Positions 7,408 to 14,693 of a stretch of DNA of 21,663 nt are shown here, piece by piece; within the stretch, counting starts at the first letter, position 1, and each line of letters opens with the position of its first letter. A program made the translations under genes and the position numbers. Origin of the DNA: Phycisphaerales bacterium. Its GTDB lineage: Bacteria > Planctomycetota > Phycisphaerae > UBA1845 > Fen-1342. The stretch covers positions 1 through 21,663 of the forward strand of contig JALHJL010000061.1 of the NCBI GenBank assembly GCA_022839625.1, in the 5' to 3' direction. A model generated the notes under the pieces. It did no database searches. It was not told where the DNA came from and worked only from the letters and a program-made list of their open reading frames with translations.

Positions 7408-9351
7408 CTAACCAACCACGTGGCCGACCGCCTGGCGAATGCCCTTGAGCCGCATCTTGAGTTCCTCGGGGTTTGGCGCCGCGGCGTAGGCCGTGTCGAC
7501 GTCGATGAAGTCGTTTTCGATCAGCCAGTGCAGGCTGTCGGTGAAGCTGCGCATCCCTTCCTCTCCCGCGCGGATCACATCCGCGAGGTCAGTGTCGCGC
7601 TCCTCGGCGATCAGCTTCTGCACGATGGGTGTGTTGAGCAGGACCTCGGTGACCGGTACGCGCGAGACGCCCGGCTTGACACCGCGCAACAGCTTCTGGG
7701 CCACGATGGCGCGCAAGTTGAAGACAAACGACTGCCGCACCGCGTGCCGTTCGCCTTCGGGAAAGAGGTCCAGCACACGCCCGATGGTCTGGGCGCAGCT
7801 CGACGCGTGCACCGTGCCGAAGACGAGATGGCCAGTTTCCGCGGCTTGGAGCGCGGCCCGGAAAGTCTCCGCGTCGCGCATTTCGCCGATGAGCACCACG
7901 TCGGGATCCTCGCGCACCAGCGCCCGCAGCGCGGTCGGAAAGTCCTTCACGTTAATGCCGATCTCGCGCTGGTTGATAAGTGCCTTCTTGGGCGTGAACA
8001 AGTACTCGATCGGGTCCTCAATCGTGACGATGTGATCGGCACATGTCTGGTTGATGTGCTCGATCATCGCCGCGATCGTCGTGCTCTTGCCGCTGCCCGT
8101 GACGCCGGCCAGAAGCACCAGGCCTTGCTGGTTTTCGGCGATCTTCTCGATGATCGGCGGCAGATGGAGGGCTTCGAACGAGGGAATGCTGCGCGTCACG
8201 CGCCGGGCGGCGACGGACAGCCCCGATTCCTGGCGAAAGATGTTGATGCGGAAGCGGTCGGAGCCGGGTACGTCATACGCCAGGTCGACCGAACCCTCCT
8301 CCATGAGACGTTTCTGCTGCTCCGGCGAAAGAAACTCGAACAGCTTGGCCTCGAATTCCTCGTTAGGGAGAACGTCAAGATCGAGAGTCCTCAGCACGCC
8401 GCCTACGCGCACCCGCGGTTTCGCGCCGGTTTTCAGGTGCAGGTCCGACGCGCCCAGCTTGGCGACCGCCAGCAGAAACTGGTCCTTTTCCACCAGCCCG
8501 CGGCGGGGCCGGGCGTGCACGATCGACTGCGGGCGCTGCGCTGGCGTCGCTTCGCCGTTCCGGGCTGTGCCCGGCGCGGGTTTTGGCAGTTCGGACATGG
8601 CTTTCTCCTTCGCGGCGCCCTCCGGCACGTACGCGCCAATCGGTTGCCCCTTCCAGGCGGCGTAGGCCCGCAGCGCGGCACAACTGTCGGCGGCAGCGCA
8701 GCACACGTCGCGGATGTGCTCGTAGCGGACCAGGGCTTCGAGGCCCAATTCGGTCCGGAGCGGACAGCGCAGGGTGATTCGCGGCGTGGTTTTTTGCCCA
8801 GCCCCCACGATGAACGAGTGCAGGAAGACCTGATTCTTGCCGGCGCCGCAGCGCACGCGCCGGTTCAGGTCGTCCGCAAGCCGTTCAATGTTGACGCCGC
8901 GCTCGTCAGCGTTGAGCGGCGGCTCCCTGGAGACGGTCGCCTCGCCCCCGGCGAGGGCGCTGCGTAGCACGTCGCTGAGTCCTGTGCCGTGCAGCTCCCG
9001 CTGCTCGATCAAGCGCACGCCGAGTTCCTGCCAGAGGGGCCGATAGGCCTGGTTGCCGTTGACGCAAAACAGCACCACGGCGAGGCGGGCGTTTGTCCGG
9101 CGCAAGTGCATCACAATGTCAATGACGCTGGTGACATCCTGCTTGAAGGCGAGCACGATGATCCCGGGACCGCGGTGGTGCTCAGAGATGAAGTTGCGCA
9201 GGCCATCCACCGAATCGAGCGGCGTAAGCTCGCCCTCGATCACGGCCACGCAGACATCCAGGTATCGGCGCTGATCCTCAGTCAATTCGCCCAGCAGGGC
9301 GATTGGAACGGGACGAGATAGGGCAGGTGGTCTGATTATCGAGAAAGTCAT
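7408..9351 (-). CDS. PilT-like pilus-retraction ATPase fused to a novel N-terminal region
   Basis: The C-terminal 390 residues are a type IV pilus retraction motor. They show the N-terminal ASDLHLKTGAKPRVRVGG, Walker A GVTGSGKST (416-424), the Asp box TIEDPIEY, Walker B DVVLIGEMRD (484-493), the His box TGHLVFGTVHA and the PilT-type LRAIVAQKLL and EEGMRSFTDSL. PilT is normally 340-370 residues. Here about 250 extra residues precede it: an alpha/beta region resembling a response-regulator receiver without its acidic pocket (about 14-135), then a Cys-rich segment with Cys196, Cys217, Cys218 and Cys224. ATG 9351 lacks a clear Shine-Dalgarno but lies downstream of a textbook sigma-54 promoter. 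An internal ATG at 8598 has a perfect AAGGAG and could give PilT alone (396 residues). No other pilus gene is present. Confidence 0.9.
   Translation of the reverse strand: MTFSIIRPPALSRPVPIALLGELTEDQRRYLDVCVAVIEGELTPLDSVDGLRNFISEHHRGPGIIVLAFKQDVTSVIDIVMHLRRTNARLAVVLFCVNGNQAYRPLWQELGVRLIEQRELHGTGLSDVLRSALAGGEATVSREPPLNADERGVNIERLADDLNRRVRCGAGKNQVFLHSFIVGAGQKTTPRITLRCPLRTELGLEALVRYEHIRDVCCAAADSCAALRAYAAWKGQPIGAYVPEGAAKEKAMSELPKPAPGTARNGEATPAQRPQSIVHARPRRGLVEKDQFLLAVAKLGASDLHLKTGAKPRVRVGGVLRTLDLDVLPNEEFEAKLFEFLSPEQQKRLMEEGSVDLAYDVPGSDRFRINIFRQESGLSVAARRVTRSIPSFEALHLPPIIEKIAENQQGLVLLAGVTGSGKSTTIAAMIEHINQTCADHIVTIEDPIEYLFTPKKALINQREIGINVKDFPTALRALVREDPDVVLIGEMRDAETFRAALQAAETGHLVFGTVHASSCAQTIGRVLDLFPEGERHAVRQSFVFNLRAIVAQKLLRGVKPGVSRVPVTEVLLNTPIVQKLIAEERDTDLADVIRAGEEGMRSFTDSLHWLIENDFIDVDTAYAAAPNPEELKMRLKGIRQAVGHVVG
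8596..8610 (-). promoter_or_regulatory. Strong internal ribosome binding site and start codon in the pilT-like gene
   Basis: On the minus strand AAGGAG (8605-8610) lies six bases before an in-frame ATG (8596-8598). That is stronger than the site at the ORF's first ATG. It falls exactly at the junction between the novel N-terminal region and the PilT part, in the linker EKAMSELPKP. It suggests either a second, shorter product or a former separate gene whose upstream neighbour lost its stop. Confidence 0.6.
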
Positions 9352-9428
9352 TGGCGATGCCTACAGCACTGATTACTCGTTGTGGCCCCGCGCGTGTTGG
9401 GCCGGGGCTTTCAACCGTGCCGTACTGA

Positions 9429-9444
9429 TGCAACTACCGTGCCA
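9429..9444 (-). promoter_or_regulatory. Sigma-54 promoter of the pilT-like gene
   Basis: The minus strand reads TGGCACGGTAGTTGCA. This is a full match to the consensus TGGCAC-N5-TTGCW, with -24 GG at 9442-9443 and -12 GC at 9430-9431. Transcription should start near 9418, giving a leader of about 67 bases to ATG 9351. That supports the long form of the pilT-like protein. Promoters of this type need an NtrC-family activator, and one is encoded at 13217-14677. Confidence 0.88.
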
Positions 9445-9510
9445 TCGCGCATCGGCAGCGTCCGAGCCCCGCTCCCACGCCCGTATGAGGCGGGTCGTGT
9501 GAGTCACGCG

Positions 9511-9539
9511 CCATTGGCTGACGTTTTTTCAGCCATTGG
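9511..9539. promoter_or_regulatory. Inverted repeat, candidate activator-binding site
   Basis: CCATTGGCTGA (9511-9521) and TCAGCCATTGG (9529-9539) pair at 10 of 11 positions across a 7-base loop. The site lies about 70-95 bp upstream of the -24 element, the usual place of NtrC-type enhancer sites. The absence of a U-run and of a nearby gene end argues against a terminator. Its right half overlaps the shared 29-bp element. Confidence 0.6.
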
Positions 9540-9555
9540 GATCAATCGCTTACCC
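9527..9555 (+). repeat. 29-bp element, copy A (also at 18901-18929)
   Basis: Copy A begins TTTCAGCCATTGGGATCAAT and copy B begins TTTCAGCCACTCGGGTCAAT. The first 20 bases match at 17 positions and the next nine at 6. Both copies lie upstream of sigma-54 promoters. The element faces opposite ways relative to the two promoters, which enhancer sites tolerate. Confidence 0.65.
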
Positions 9556-9720
9556 ACTTCGGCTTCATCCCACAGTCGGACGCGCCTGCACCGTGCTGGA
9601 CTCTTCCGATGGTCGCCAGGGCCACACGTGCCCATGCGGGCGCAAAGATACTGACCGACGGGAGGCGGCGGGGGAGCTCACGGGGATTGATGCAGTGGGA
9701 GCCGGGCCCGGGTGGCGAAT

Positions 9721-9963
9721 TCAAGCGGCGTCGAGCTCGGCTGCGTGAGACCCGCTGGCAGTGAAATCGCTCGCGAGTTCGGGCGGTTGACCGCTGCGAT
9801 AGAGTCGCAGAAACGCTGCCAGCGCATCGGGATCGAACACGCGCGCCTGTGCCCTTATGGAGGTGATGGCCTTCTCGGGCCTCCAGGCCGACTTATACAC
9901 CCAAACAATAGTGAGCGCGTCAAAGACGTCCGCGACCCGCACGATCCGCGCCGGCAGCGGGCT
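9721..9963 (-). pseudogene. HD-GYP domain remnant, C-terminal part only
   Basis: Minus-strand codons from about 9963 to TGA at 9721 read SPLPARIVRVADVFDALT and then YKSAWRPEKA, ending in FDPDALAAFLRLY. This is the end of an HD-GYP c-di-GMP phosphodiesterase domain, where relatives have ARIVAVADVFDALTSxRPYK. The catalytic HD and the GYP motif are missing: upstream codons in all frames show no HD-GYP similarity and run into the end of the second kinase gene. The frame is open further upstream, but that part is an out-of-frame shadow of the kinase. No start codon or ribosome binding site supports expression as a protein. Confidence 0.65.
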
Positions 9964-10109
9964 GCGCACTGGCCACGGATCGTCTCGGCAGATGACGTCG
10001 TTGATCAGCTCTGATGTTGATCGATCATCGCTCGCCACCGACAACGTACTGGTGACTGCGAATCGTCGCCGTTTTTCACGCGCGGTTTTTTGCACCGCCG
10101 GCGTCCACC

Positions 10110-12884
10110 TCACGCCAGCCCTGCCGCTACCGCCCGCGCGGAACGGGCGGTTGCAGCCCCATAGCCCGCGATCGCAAACGCCAGCAGGAGGGCCAGTAGC
10201 GATTGATCCGCGTACCAGGCGTTCGGGTTCAGCGTCAGCGGCACGCGGTTCAGCACGAGTGCGATGAACATCGCAGCAATGACCGGCAACATCCCGAAGC
10301 GGGTCAACGCCCAGATCAGTACGCCCAGTCCACAGGCACCGAGCATGACCCAGGCCACTGCCGGATGGCTCCCGCGCGTCACCACCACCGGTGCGATCAG
10401 CAGCGTTGTCAGCGCGCCGGCCAGCCAGGTTCGCCGCAGGAGCCGGCGCAGCATGGCCAGGAGCAACATGCATGCCAGTCCGTAGAGAATAGCGCTCAGC
10501 AGGGCGTCGGCTGCGTTGCCGGCGGCAGCCGTGGCGCTCGTCAACCCGGTCAGAAAGGCCTCTTACCGCAGGGATTCGCGCGCCGCCAACCCAAGCGCGA
10601 CAGTCAGTGGCCCTTCCAGACGCATCAGTACCGCCCAGTACGCGCCGAGCACCGCACCGAGCAGCAGATCGGCACCCACCAGCGGATCACGCCACCGACC
10701 GCTGAGCGCCCGCGTCCAGCCGATCAGCAATTGCGGCCAGGCGCGGCGAGCGTACGGCTCCAGCGCAAGGTAACCAACCCACGCCAGCATGCCCATTGCC
10801 AGCCCGCCGGTGAGCGCAAACGCCAGCAGGCGCAGCTCCGCGCTGCCGTTCGCGACGTGGTGTGCCTGGAGTAGCCACGCGCCCATCCGCGCGACAAATA
10901 CGAAGATGGCCAGGCGCAGCGCGCCGCGCGTGTCCGCGCGGCCCTGCGCCAGGTTGCGCCGCGTGAGCACGACGCTGGCGGGGATCAGTACGGCCAGCAG
11001 TACCTTCAACGACACGCCGATGATTGCCGCCCGTGTTTCCGTGTCGGCGCGCGCGGTCGGCGGATCATCGACAATCGCCAGGGAAACGGCGCGACCGGCG
11101 CGCTCTGCCGCTTCCACGCGGATCGGCCGGGACGCCGACCCCGGTAACACACCGCACCACGCGCGGCGGAAGTCTGCCGGAACGCGCGGCGCCAGTCGCG
11201 GCTCGCACACCGTCAACCGCGCCAAGTCCAAGTCGGCCCGTCCCAGGATTGCACCCCAATCCGGCGGCGCCGGGGCTGGGCTCGGCAGTGACGTCAACAC
11301 CACTTCGAATCCCAGCAGGCGTCCTGCGCCGTCCAATACGGCGCTGGCCATCCCCGGGTCGGTGAGCGGCGGATCGTCCGGCGTGATCCGGGCGGGGCCG
11401 AACAGCAGCGCGAACGCGTCCTCCGGAACCAGGGCCGTCGGGGCGCCGCGATACCAGAAGACGACGTCATCTTTGGATGTGGTCGCATACGCGCCGCGGG
11501 GCGCTGCGCGTTCATCGGGCGCGCCGGCAAAGCGCAGCCGCTCGACCAAGCCCGCGGCTTCGTCGTGGACGGTATCGGTCGCGCCGATCGCGCTGAGCGC
11601 TGCATGGGCGCGCTCCTCCAGCACCCCCGGCGCGCGCTGAAAGTGTGCGCGAAGCACCGGGTGGGACCACGGCGTGACGGCCACCATGACACCGAGCAAC
11701 AGCACAAAAAGGGCCAATCCCACTGCGACGCGCGACCCGCGCACAGCGCCGACGGGTCCCGCCGCAGCAACCAACTCTGGCGAGGGCGTCGCATTGGCGG
11801 CCAGCGCGGCGGTCAGCGCGTCGGTGGCGGGCAGCGCCGCCGCAACCGCCAGCACGGTCGCCGGGCGCAGGGCGGGGTCCGGGTTCAGACATTCCTGGAG
11901 AACGCACTCAATCACCGGCGCCAAATCTGGCACCCATTGCGTTGCCGGCGGAGGCGGCTTCCTCTTGAGCTCCCGGTACTCAGCCACCATGTCGGCGTGG
12001 AACGCCGGGCGGCCGGTAAACAGTTCGTACAGCACCAGCCCAAGCGCGTAGACGTCGCTGCGGACGCTGACGTCCCGGCCCTCAAGTTGCTCCGGAGCCA
12101 TGTACGCGGGGGTGCCGGCCTGCACTTCGGCGTTGGGAATGTTCTCGCGCCGTGCCGCAAGCCCGAAATCCGTGATCCGCAGTTGCCCGCGGCCGTCGGG
12201 CATGATTTTCGCAGGCTTGAGGTCGCGATGGAGCACGCCCCGGGCGTGGGCCGCCGCGAGTCCGGCGCAAATCTGCCGGCCAATCTGCGCGGCCCGCTCC
12301 TGCGGCAGGCGCCCGAGGCGCGAGAGTAGGTTACGAAGGTCCTCACCATCGACGTATTCCATCGAAATGAAATGCACGCCGGATGTTTCGAAAATGTCGT
12401 ACACGCGACAGACAAACGGGCTGGTTACCTCCCGCGCCACGCGCACCTCCTGGTAGAAGCGCGCCAGCCAAGCCGGATCAAACGCCATCCACGCCGGCAG
12501 AAACTTGAGGGCCACCGGCTGACCGAGCTTCAGGTCATCGGCTCGATAGACCTCCCCCATCCCGCCTTCGCCCAGCAGCGCGACGATCCGAAACCGCGCC
12601 GCGAACAGCGTCCCAGGCCCCAGCCGGCGCCCGGCCTCCTCCGTCCGCAGCCCCACCGGTCCCGCACAAGCGCGCTCCGCCGCGCGGCGAGCTGAAAACA
12701 CGCCCGGTGCGACTTCCCCCCGCGTGGTGTCCTCCCGGTGCTGCGCCAGCAGTTCCTCCACAGCAGTGCGCAATTCTGTGTCTTCGTGGCAAGCCGTGGC
12801 GATGTACGTCGCCTGTTCCCCCAGCGGCAGGCGACACGCGACCAGGAACAGCTCCTTGATGCGCGCGTGCCGCTCGGGCGTCAT
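10110..12884 (-). pseudogene. Polytopic membrane Ser/Thr protein kinase with an in-frame ochre stop
   Basis: The N-terminal 350 residues are a PknB-type kinase: GEGGMGEVY (105-113), VALKFL (Lys127), HRDLKPAK (Asp221), DFG (Asp239), APE. A helix near 386-405, a domain of about 230 residues outside, and several C-terminal helices follow. Start ATG 12884 has AAGGGA upstream. Codon 774 is TAA (10563-10565), between AARESLR and EAFLTGL. The same frame then continues for 150 codons with more membrane helices (ILYGLACMLLLAML, AWYADQSLLALLLAFAIAGY), as in full-length relatives, and ends in TGA at 10110. The catalytic-loop Asn, a magnesium ligand, is Lys226, and the residue three further on is Pro. 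This points to a decaying gene; the stop alone could also be a sequencing error. It is divergent from the NtrC-type gene. Confidence 0.8.
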
Positions 12885-12986
12885 TCGGTTTTCCCTTGCG
12901 CGCCGTGGACGTGCAACGACAGTTCCCGATGCGTCCAGCCGCGAATAGCCAGGAACAACAACGGTCCAGCTCCAAGAGCACGGAGT

Positions 12987-13002
12987 AGCAACGGGCATGC
13001 CA
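12987..13002 (-). promoter_or_regulatory. Sigma-54 promoter of the second kinase gene
   Basis: The minus strand reads TGGCATGCCCGTTGCT, which matches TGGCAC-N5-TTGCW except for T at the last base of the -24 box. The -12 box is about 100 bases before ATG 12884. It is the same -24/-12 pair as at the hybrid kinase promoter (TGGCAT and TTGCT). Confidence 0.75.
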
Positions 13003-13140
13003 CGGTTTTCGCGCGCCTTCGACATCCGGATTTGGAGCAACCCGCGACAGGCGGATGGCTGGTTGGAGCATGGCTCTGAAGCGTTGCCGGGTCGTCAGCT
13101 TGCCCGCTTGGCGAAAAAGCTGCCTGCGCAGGGGGTGGAG

Positions 13141-13170
13141 AGCCTGCTGGACAGGGTCTGTCAGCAGGCT
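13141..13170. promoter_or_regulatory. Strong hairpin in the leader of the NtrC-type gene
   Basis: AGCCTGCTGGACA and TGTCAGCAGGCT form a 12-bp stem with one bulged G and a 5-base loop (GGGTC). It lies 47 bp before ATG 13217 and about 140 bp upstream of the divergent kinase promoter. It could be an RNA structure that controls the activator's translation, an operator for the activator itself, or a repeat of mobile origin. Confidence 0.55.
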
Positions 13171-13216
13171 GAGAATGCGTTTGCCGGGTCAGAAATCCCG
13201 CGGAACGGAGCAGACC

Positions 13217-14677
13217 ATGGCGCACGTTCTGCTGATCGACGATGATACGGTCGTTATCCATGAACAAGTACGACAGGCCTTCCGCGCGCCTGCGTTTCGG
13301 GTGGAGACGGCCGAGACCGGTTCGGCGGGTTTGGCCCGCACCCGTTCCGACCCGCCGGACGTGATCCTGCTCGATCTGCACCTCCCGGATCAGTCGGGCC
13401 TTGAGACCTACGAGCAGATTCGCCAAGTCGACGCCCGTATCCCGGTGATCTTCGTCACGATGGCCAAGAGCGCCGACACCGCGATCGAGGCGATGAAGCG
13501 CGGCGCCTACGACTACCTGTTCAAGCCGCTGGACTTACAGCAATTGCGGCGCGTCGTGAACGATGCGCTGGAAGTCGTGCAGCGCATGCGCGCCCCCGCG
13601 GTCGTTGCCGACGAGGTTGCTGACGCGGACTTTGAAGGCGCCATCGTGGGAAGCTGCCCCGCCATGCGTGAGGTTTACAAGGCGATCGGCCGTGTGGCGG
13701 GGCAGGACGTCCCCGTGCTGATAACCGGCGAAAGCGGGACCGGCAAGGAGCTGGTGGCGCGGGCGATTTACCAGCACGGCAAACGGGCCAACGCGCCCTT
13801 CCTGGCGCTCAACTGCGCGGCGATTCCGGAGAGCCTCCTGGAAAGCGAGCTTTTCGGACACGAGAAGGGCGCCTTCACGGGCGCCGACCGTCGGCGGGTC
13901 GGCAAGTTCGAGCAGTGCCACGGCGGGACGATCTTTCTCGACGAAATCGGCGACATGCCCCTCGCCCTGCAGGCCAAGATCCTGCGCCTCCTCCAGGATC
14001 AGACGTTTGAGCGGCTGGGTGGCAATGAAACTGTGCGGACCGATGTGCGCCTGATCGCGGCCACGCATCGTGACCTTAAGGCGTCGTCGGCACAGGGAGA
14101 GTTCCGATCCGATTTGTACTATCGCCTGGCGGTCTTCACGATCCATCTGCCGCCGCTGCGCGAGCGCGGCGATGACCTGCTGTTGCTGGCACAGCATCAC
14201 CTGCGGTTATACAGCCGCGAGCTGGGTCGCGAGGTGCGCGAGCTGTCACCGGAGGCGCTGGAACGCCTATGGGCGCATGATTGGCCCGGGAACATTCGCG
14301 AACTGCAGAGTGTTCTTAAGCAGGCCTTGCTCGCGGCCAGCGGTCCCGTGTTGTTGCCCACGTTCCTGCCCGAGCTGCGCCGCGAAACGCCGGCTGCCGC
14401 GGCGGGGGCGCCGAATGCGCAACCGAACCTGGCTCAACCGGATCTGGAGCAGTTTATACGCGCCCGACTCGGCTCCAAGACCGAGGACCTGTACGACGTA
14501 ACGCATCGCGAGGTAGACCGGCTGCTTCTGCCCCTGGCACTGAACGCGACGAACGGCAATCAGCACCAGGCGGCGCGCCTGCTGGGCATCGCGCGCCAGA
14601 CGCTGCGTCTCAAGCTGCGCGAGCTGGGGCTGCACATCACGCAGTCGGTGGAATCCGAAGAGAAGGACGAGACGTGA
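13217..14677 (+). CDS. NtrC-family sigma-54-dependent response regulator
   Basis: All three domains are intact in this 486-residue protein. The receiver (1-120) has the acidic pair at 8-10, phospho-acceptor Asp53 (ILLDLHLPD), Thr81 and Lys103. The AAA+ domain (about 140-375) has Walker A GESGTGKE (171-178), the sigma-54-contacting GAFTGA loop (218-223), Walker B GGTIFLDEIG and the arginine-finger region FRSDLYYRL. The Fis-type helix-turn-helix is at about 445-472 (NQHQAARLLGIARQTLRLKL). It should use ATP to open sigma-54 promoters after phosphorylation. ATG 13217 has GGAG seven bases upstream. Five candidate sigma-54 promoters lie within 6 kb, so local targets are likely. The convergent hybrid histidine kinase, 16 bp downstream, is a possible phosphodonor through its HPt domain. 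Confidence 0.95.
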   Translation: MAHVLLIDDDTVVIHEQVRQAFRAPAFRVETAETGSAGLARTRSDPPDVILLDLHLPDQSGLETYEQIRQVDARIPVIFVTMAKSADTAIEAMKRGAYDYLFKPLDLQQLRRVVNDALEVVQRMRAPAVVADEVADADFEGAIVGSCPAMREVYKAIGRVAGQDVPVLITGESGTGKELVARAIYQHGKRANAPFLALNCAAIPESLLESELFGHEKGAFTGADRRRVGKFEQCHGGTIFLDEIGDMPLALQAKILRLLQDQTFERLGGNETVRTDVRLIAATHRDLKASSAQGEFRSDLYYRLAVFTIHLPPLRERGDDLLLLAQHHLRLYSRELGREVRELSPEALERLWAHDWPGNIRELQSVLKQALLAASGPVLLPTFLPELRRETPAAAAGAPNAQPNLAQPDLEQFIRARLGSKTEDLYDVTHREVDRLLLPLALNATNGNQHQAARLLGIARQTLRLKLRELGLHITQSVESEEKDET

Positions 14678-14693
14678 GCCTCGCGCCAAATGC

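Larger units (their letters stand above)
9352..9720. other. Intergenic region upstream of the pilT-like gene
   Basis: No gene is supported in these 369 bases. They hold a sigma-54 promoter (9429-9444, minus strand), an imperfect inverted repeat (9511-9539) and a 29-bp element shared with the PPC gene upstream region (9527-9555). The HD-GYP remnant ends at the far side. Confidence 0.7.
12885..13216. other. Divergent promoter region between kinase 2 and the NtrC-type gene
   Basis: No gene is supported in these 332 bases. They contain a sigma-54 promoter for the kinase (12987-13002), a strong hairpin (13141-13170), and the ribosome binding site of the NtrC-type gene, GGAG seven bases before ATG 13217. 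A poor -24/-12 match facing the NtrC-type gene (13109-13123, TGGCGA-N5-CTGC) is too weak to call. I see no clear sigma-70 promoter. Confidence 0.6.

Noticed and set aside
7420..8967. Long open frame (515 codons) on the plus strand
   Set aside because: It is antisense to the PilT-like gene, has no ribosome binding site, and its codons follow from the GC-rich third positions of the true gene.
10462..10477. Minus-strand TGGCATGCATGTTGCT, a good sigma-54 motif
   Set aside because: It lies inside kinase 2 coding sequence (residues GLACMLL), and the only gene downstream is the HD-GYP remnant. I treat it as chance, but it shows that such motifs are not confined to promoters.
2565..10565. Reassignment of TAG or TAA to an amino acid, to explain two interrupted kinases
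   Set aside because: Intact genes here end properly with TAG (cyclase, PilT-like, lipoprotein) and TAA (ECF sigma). Two independent mutations or errors are simpler.
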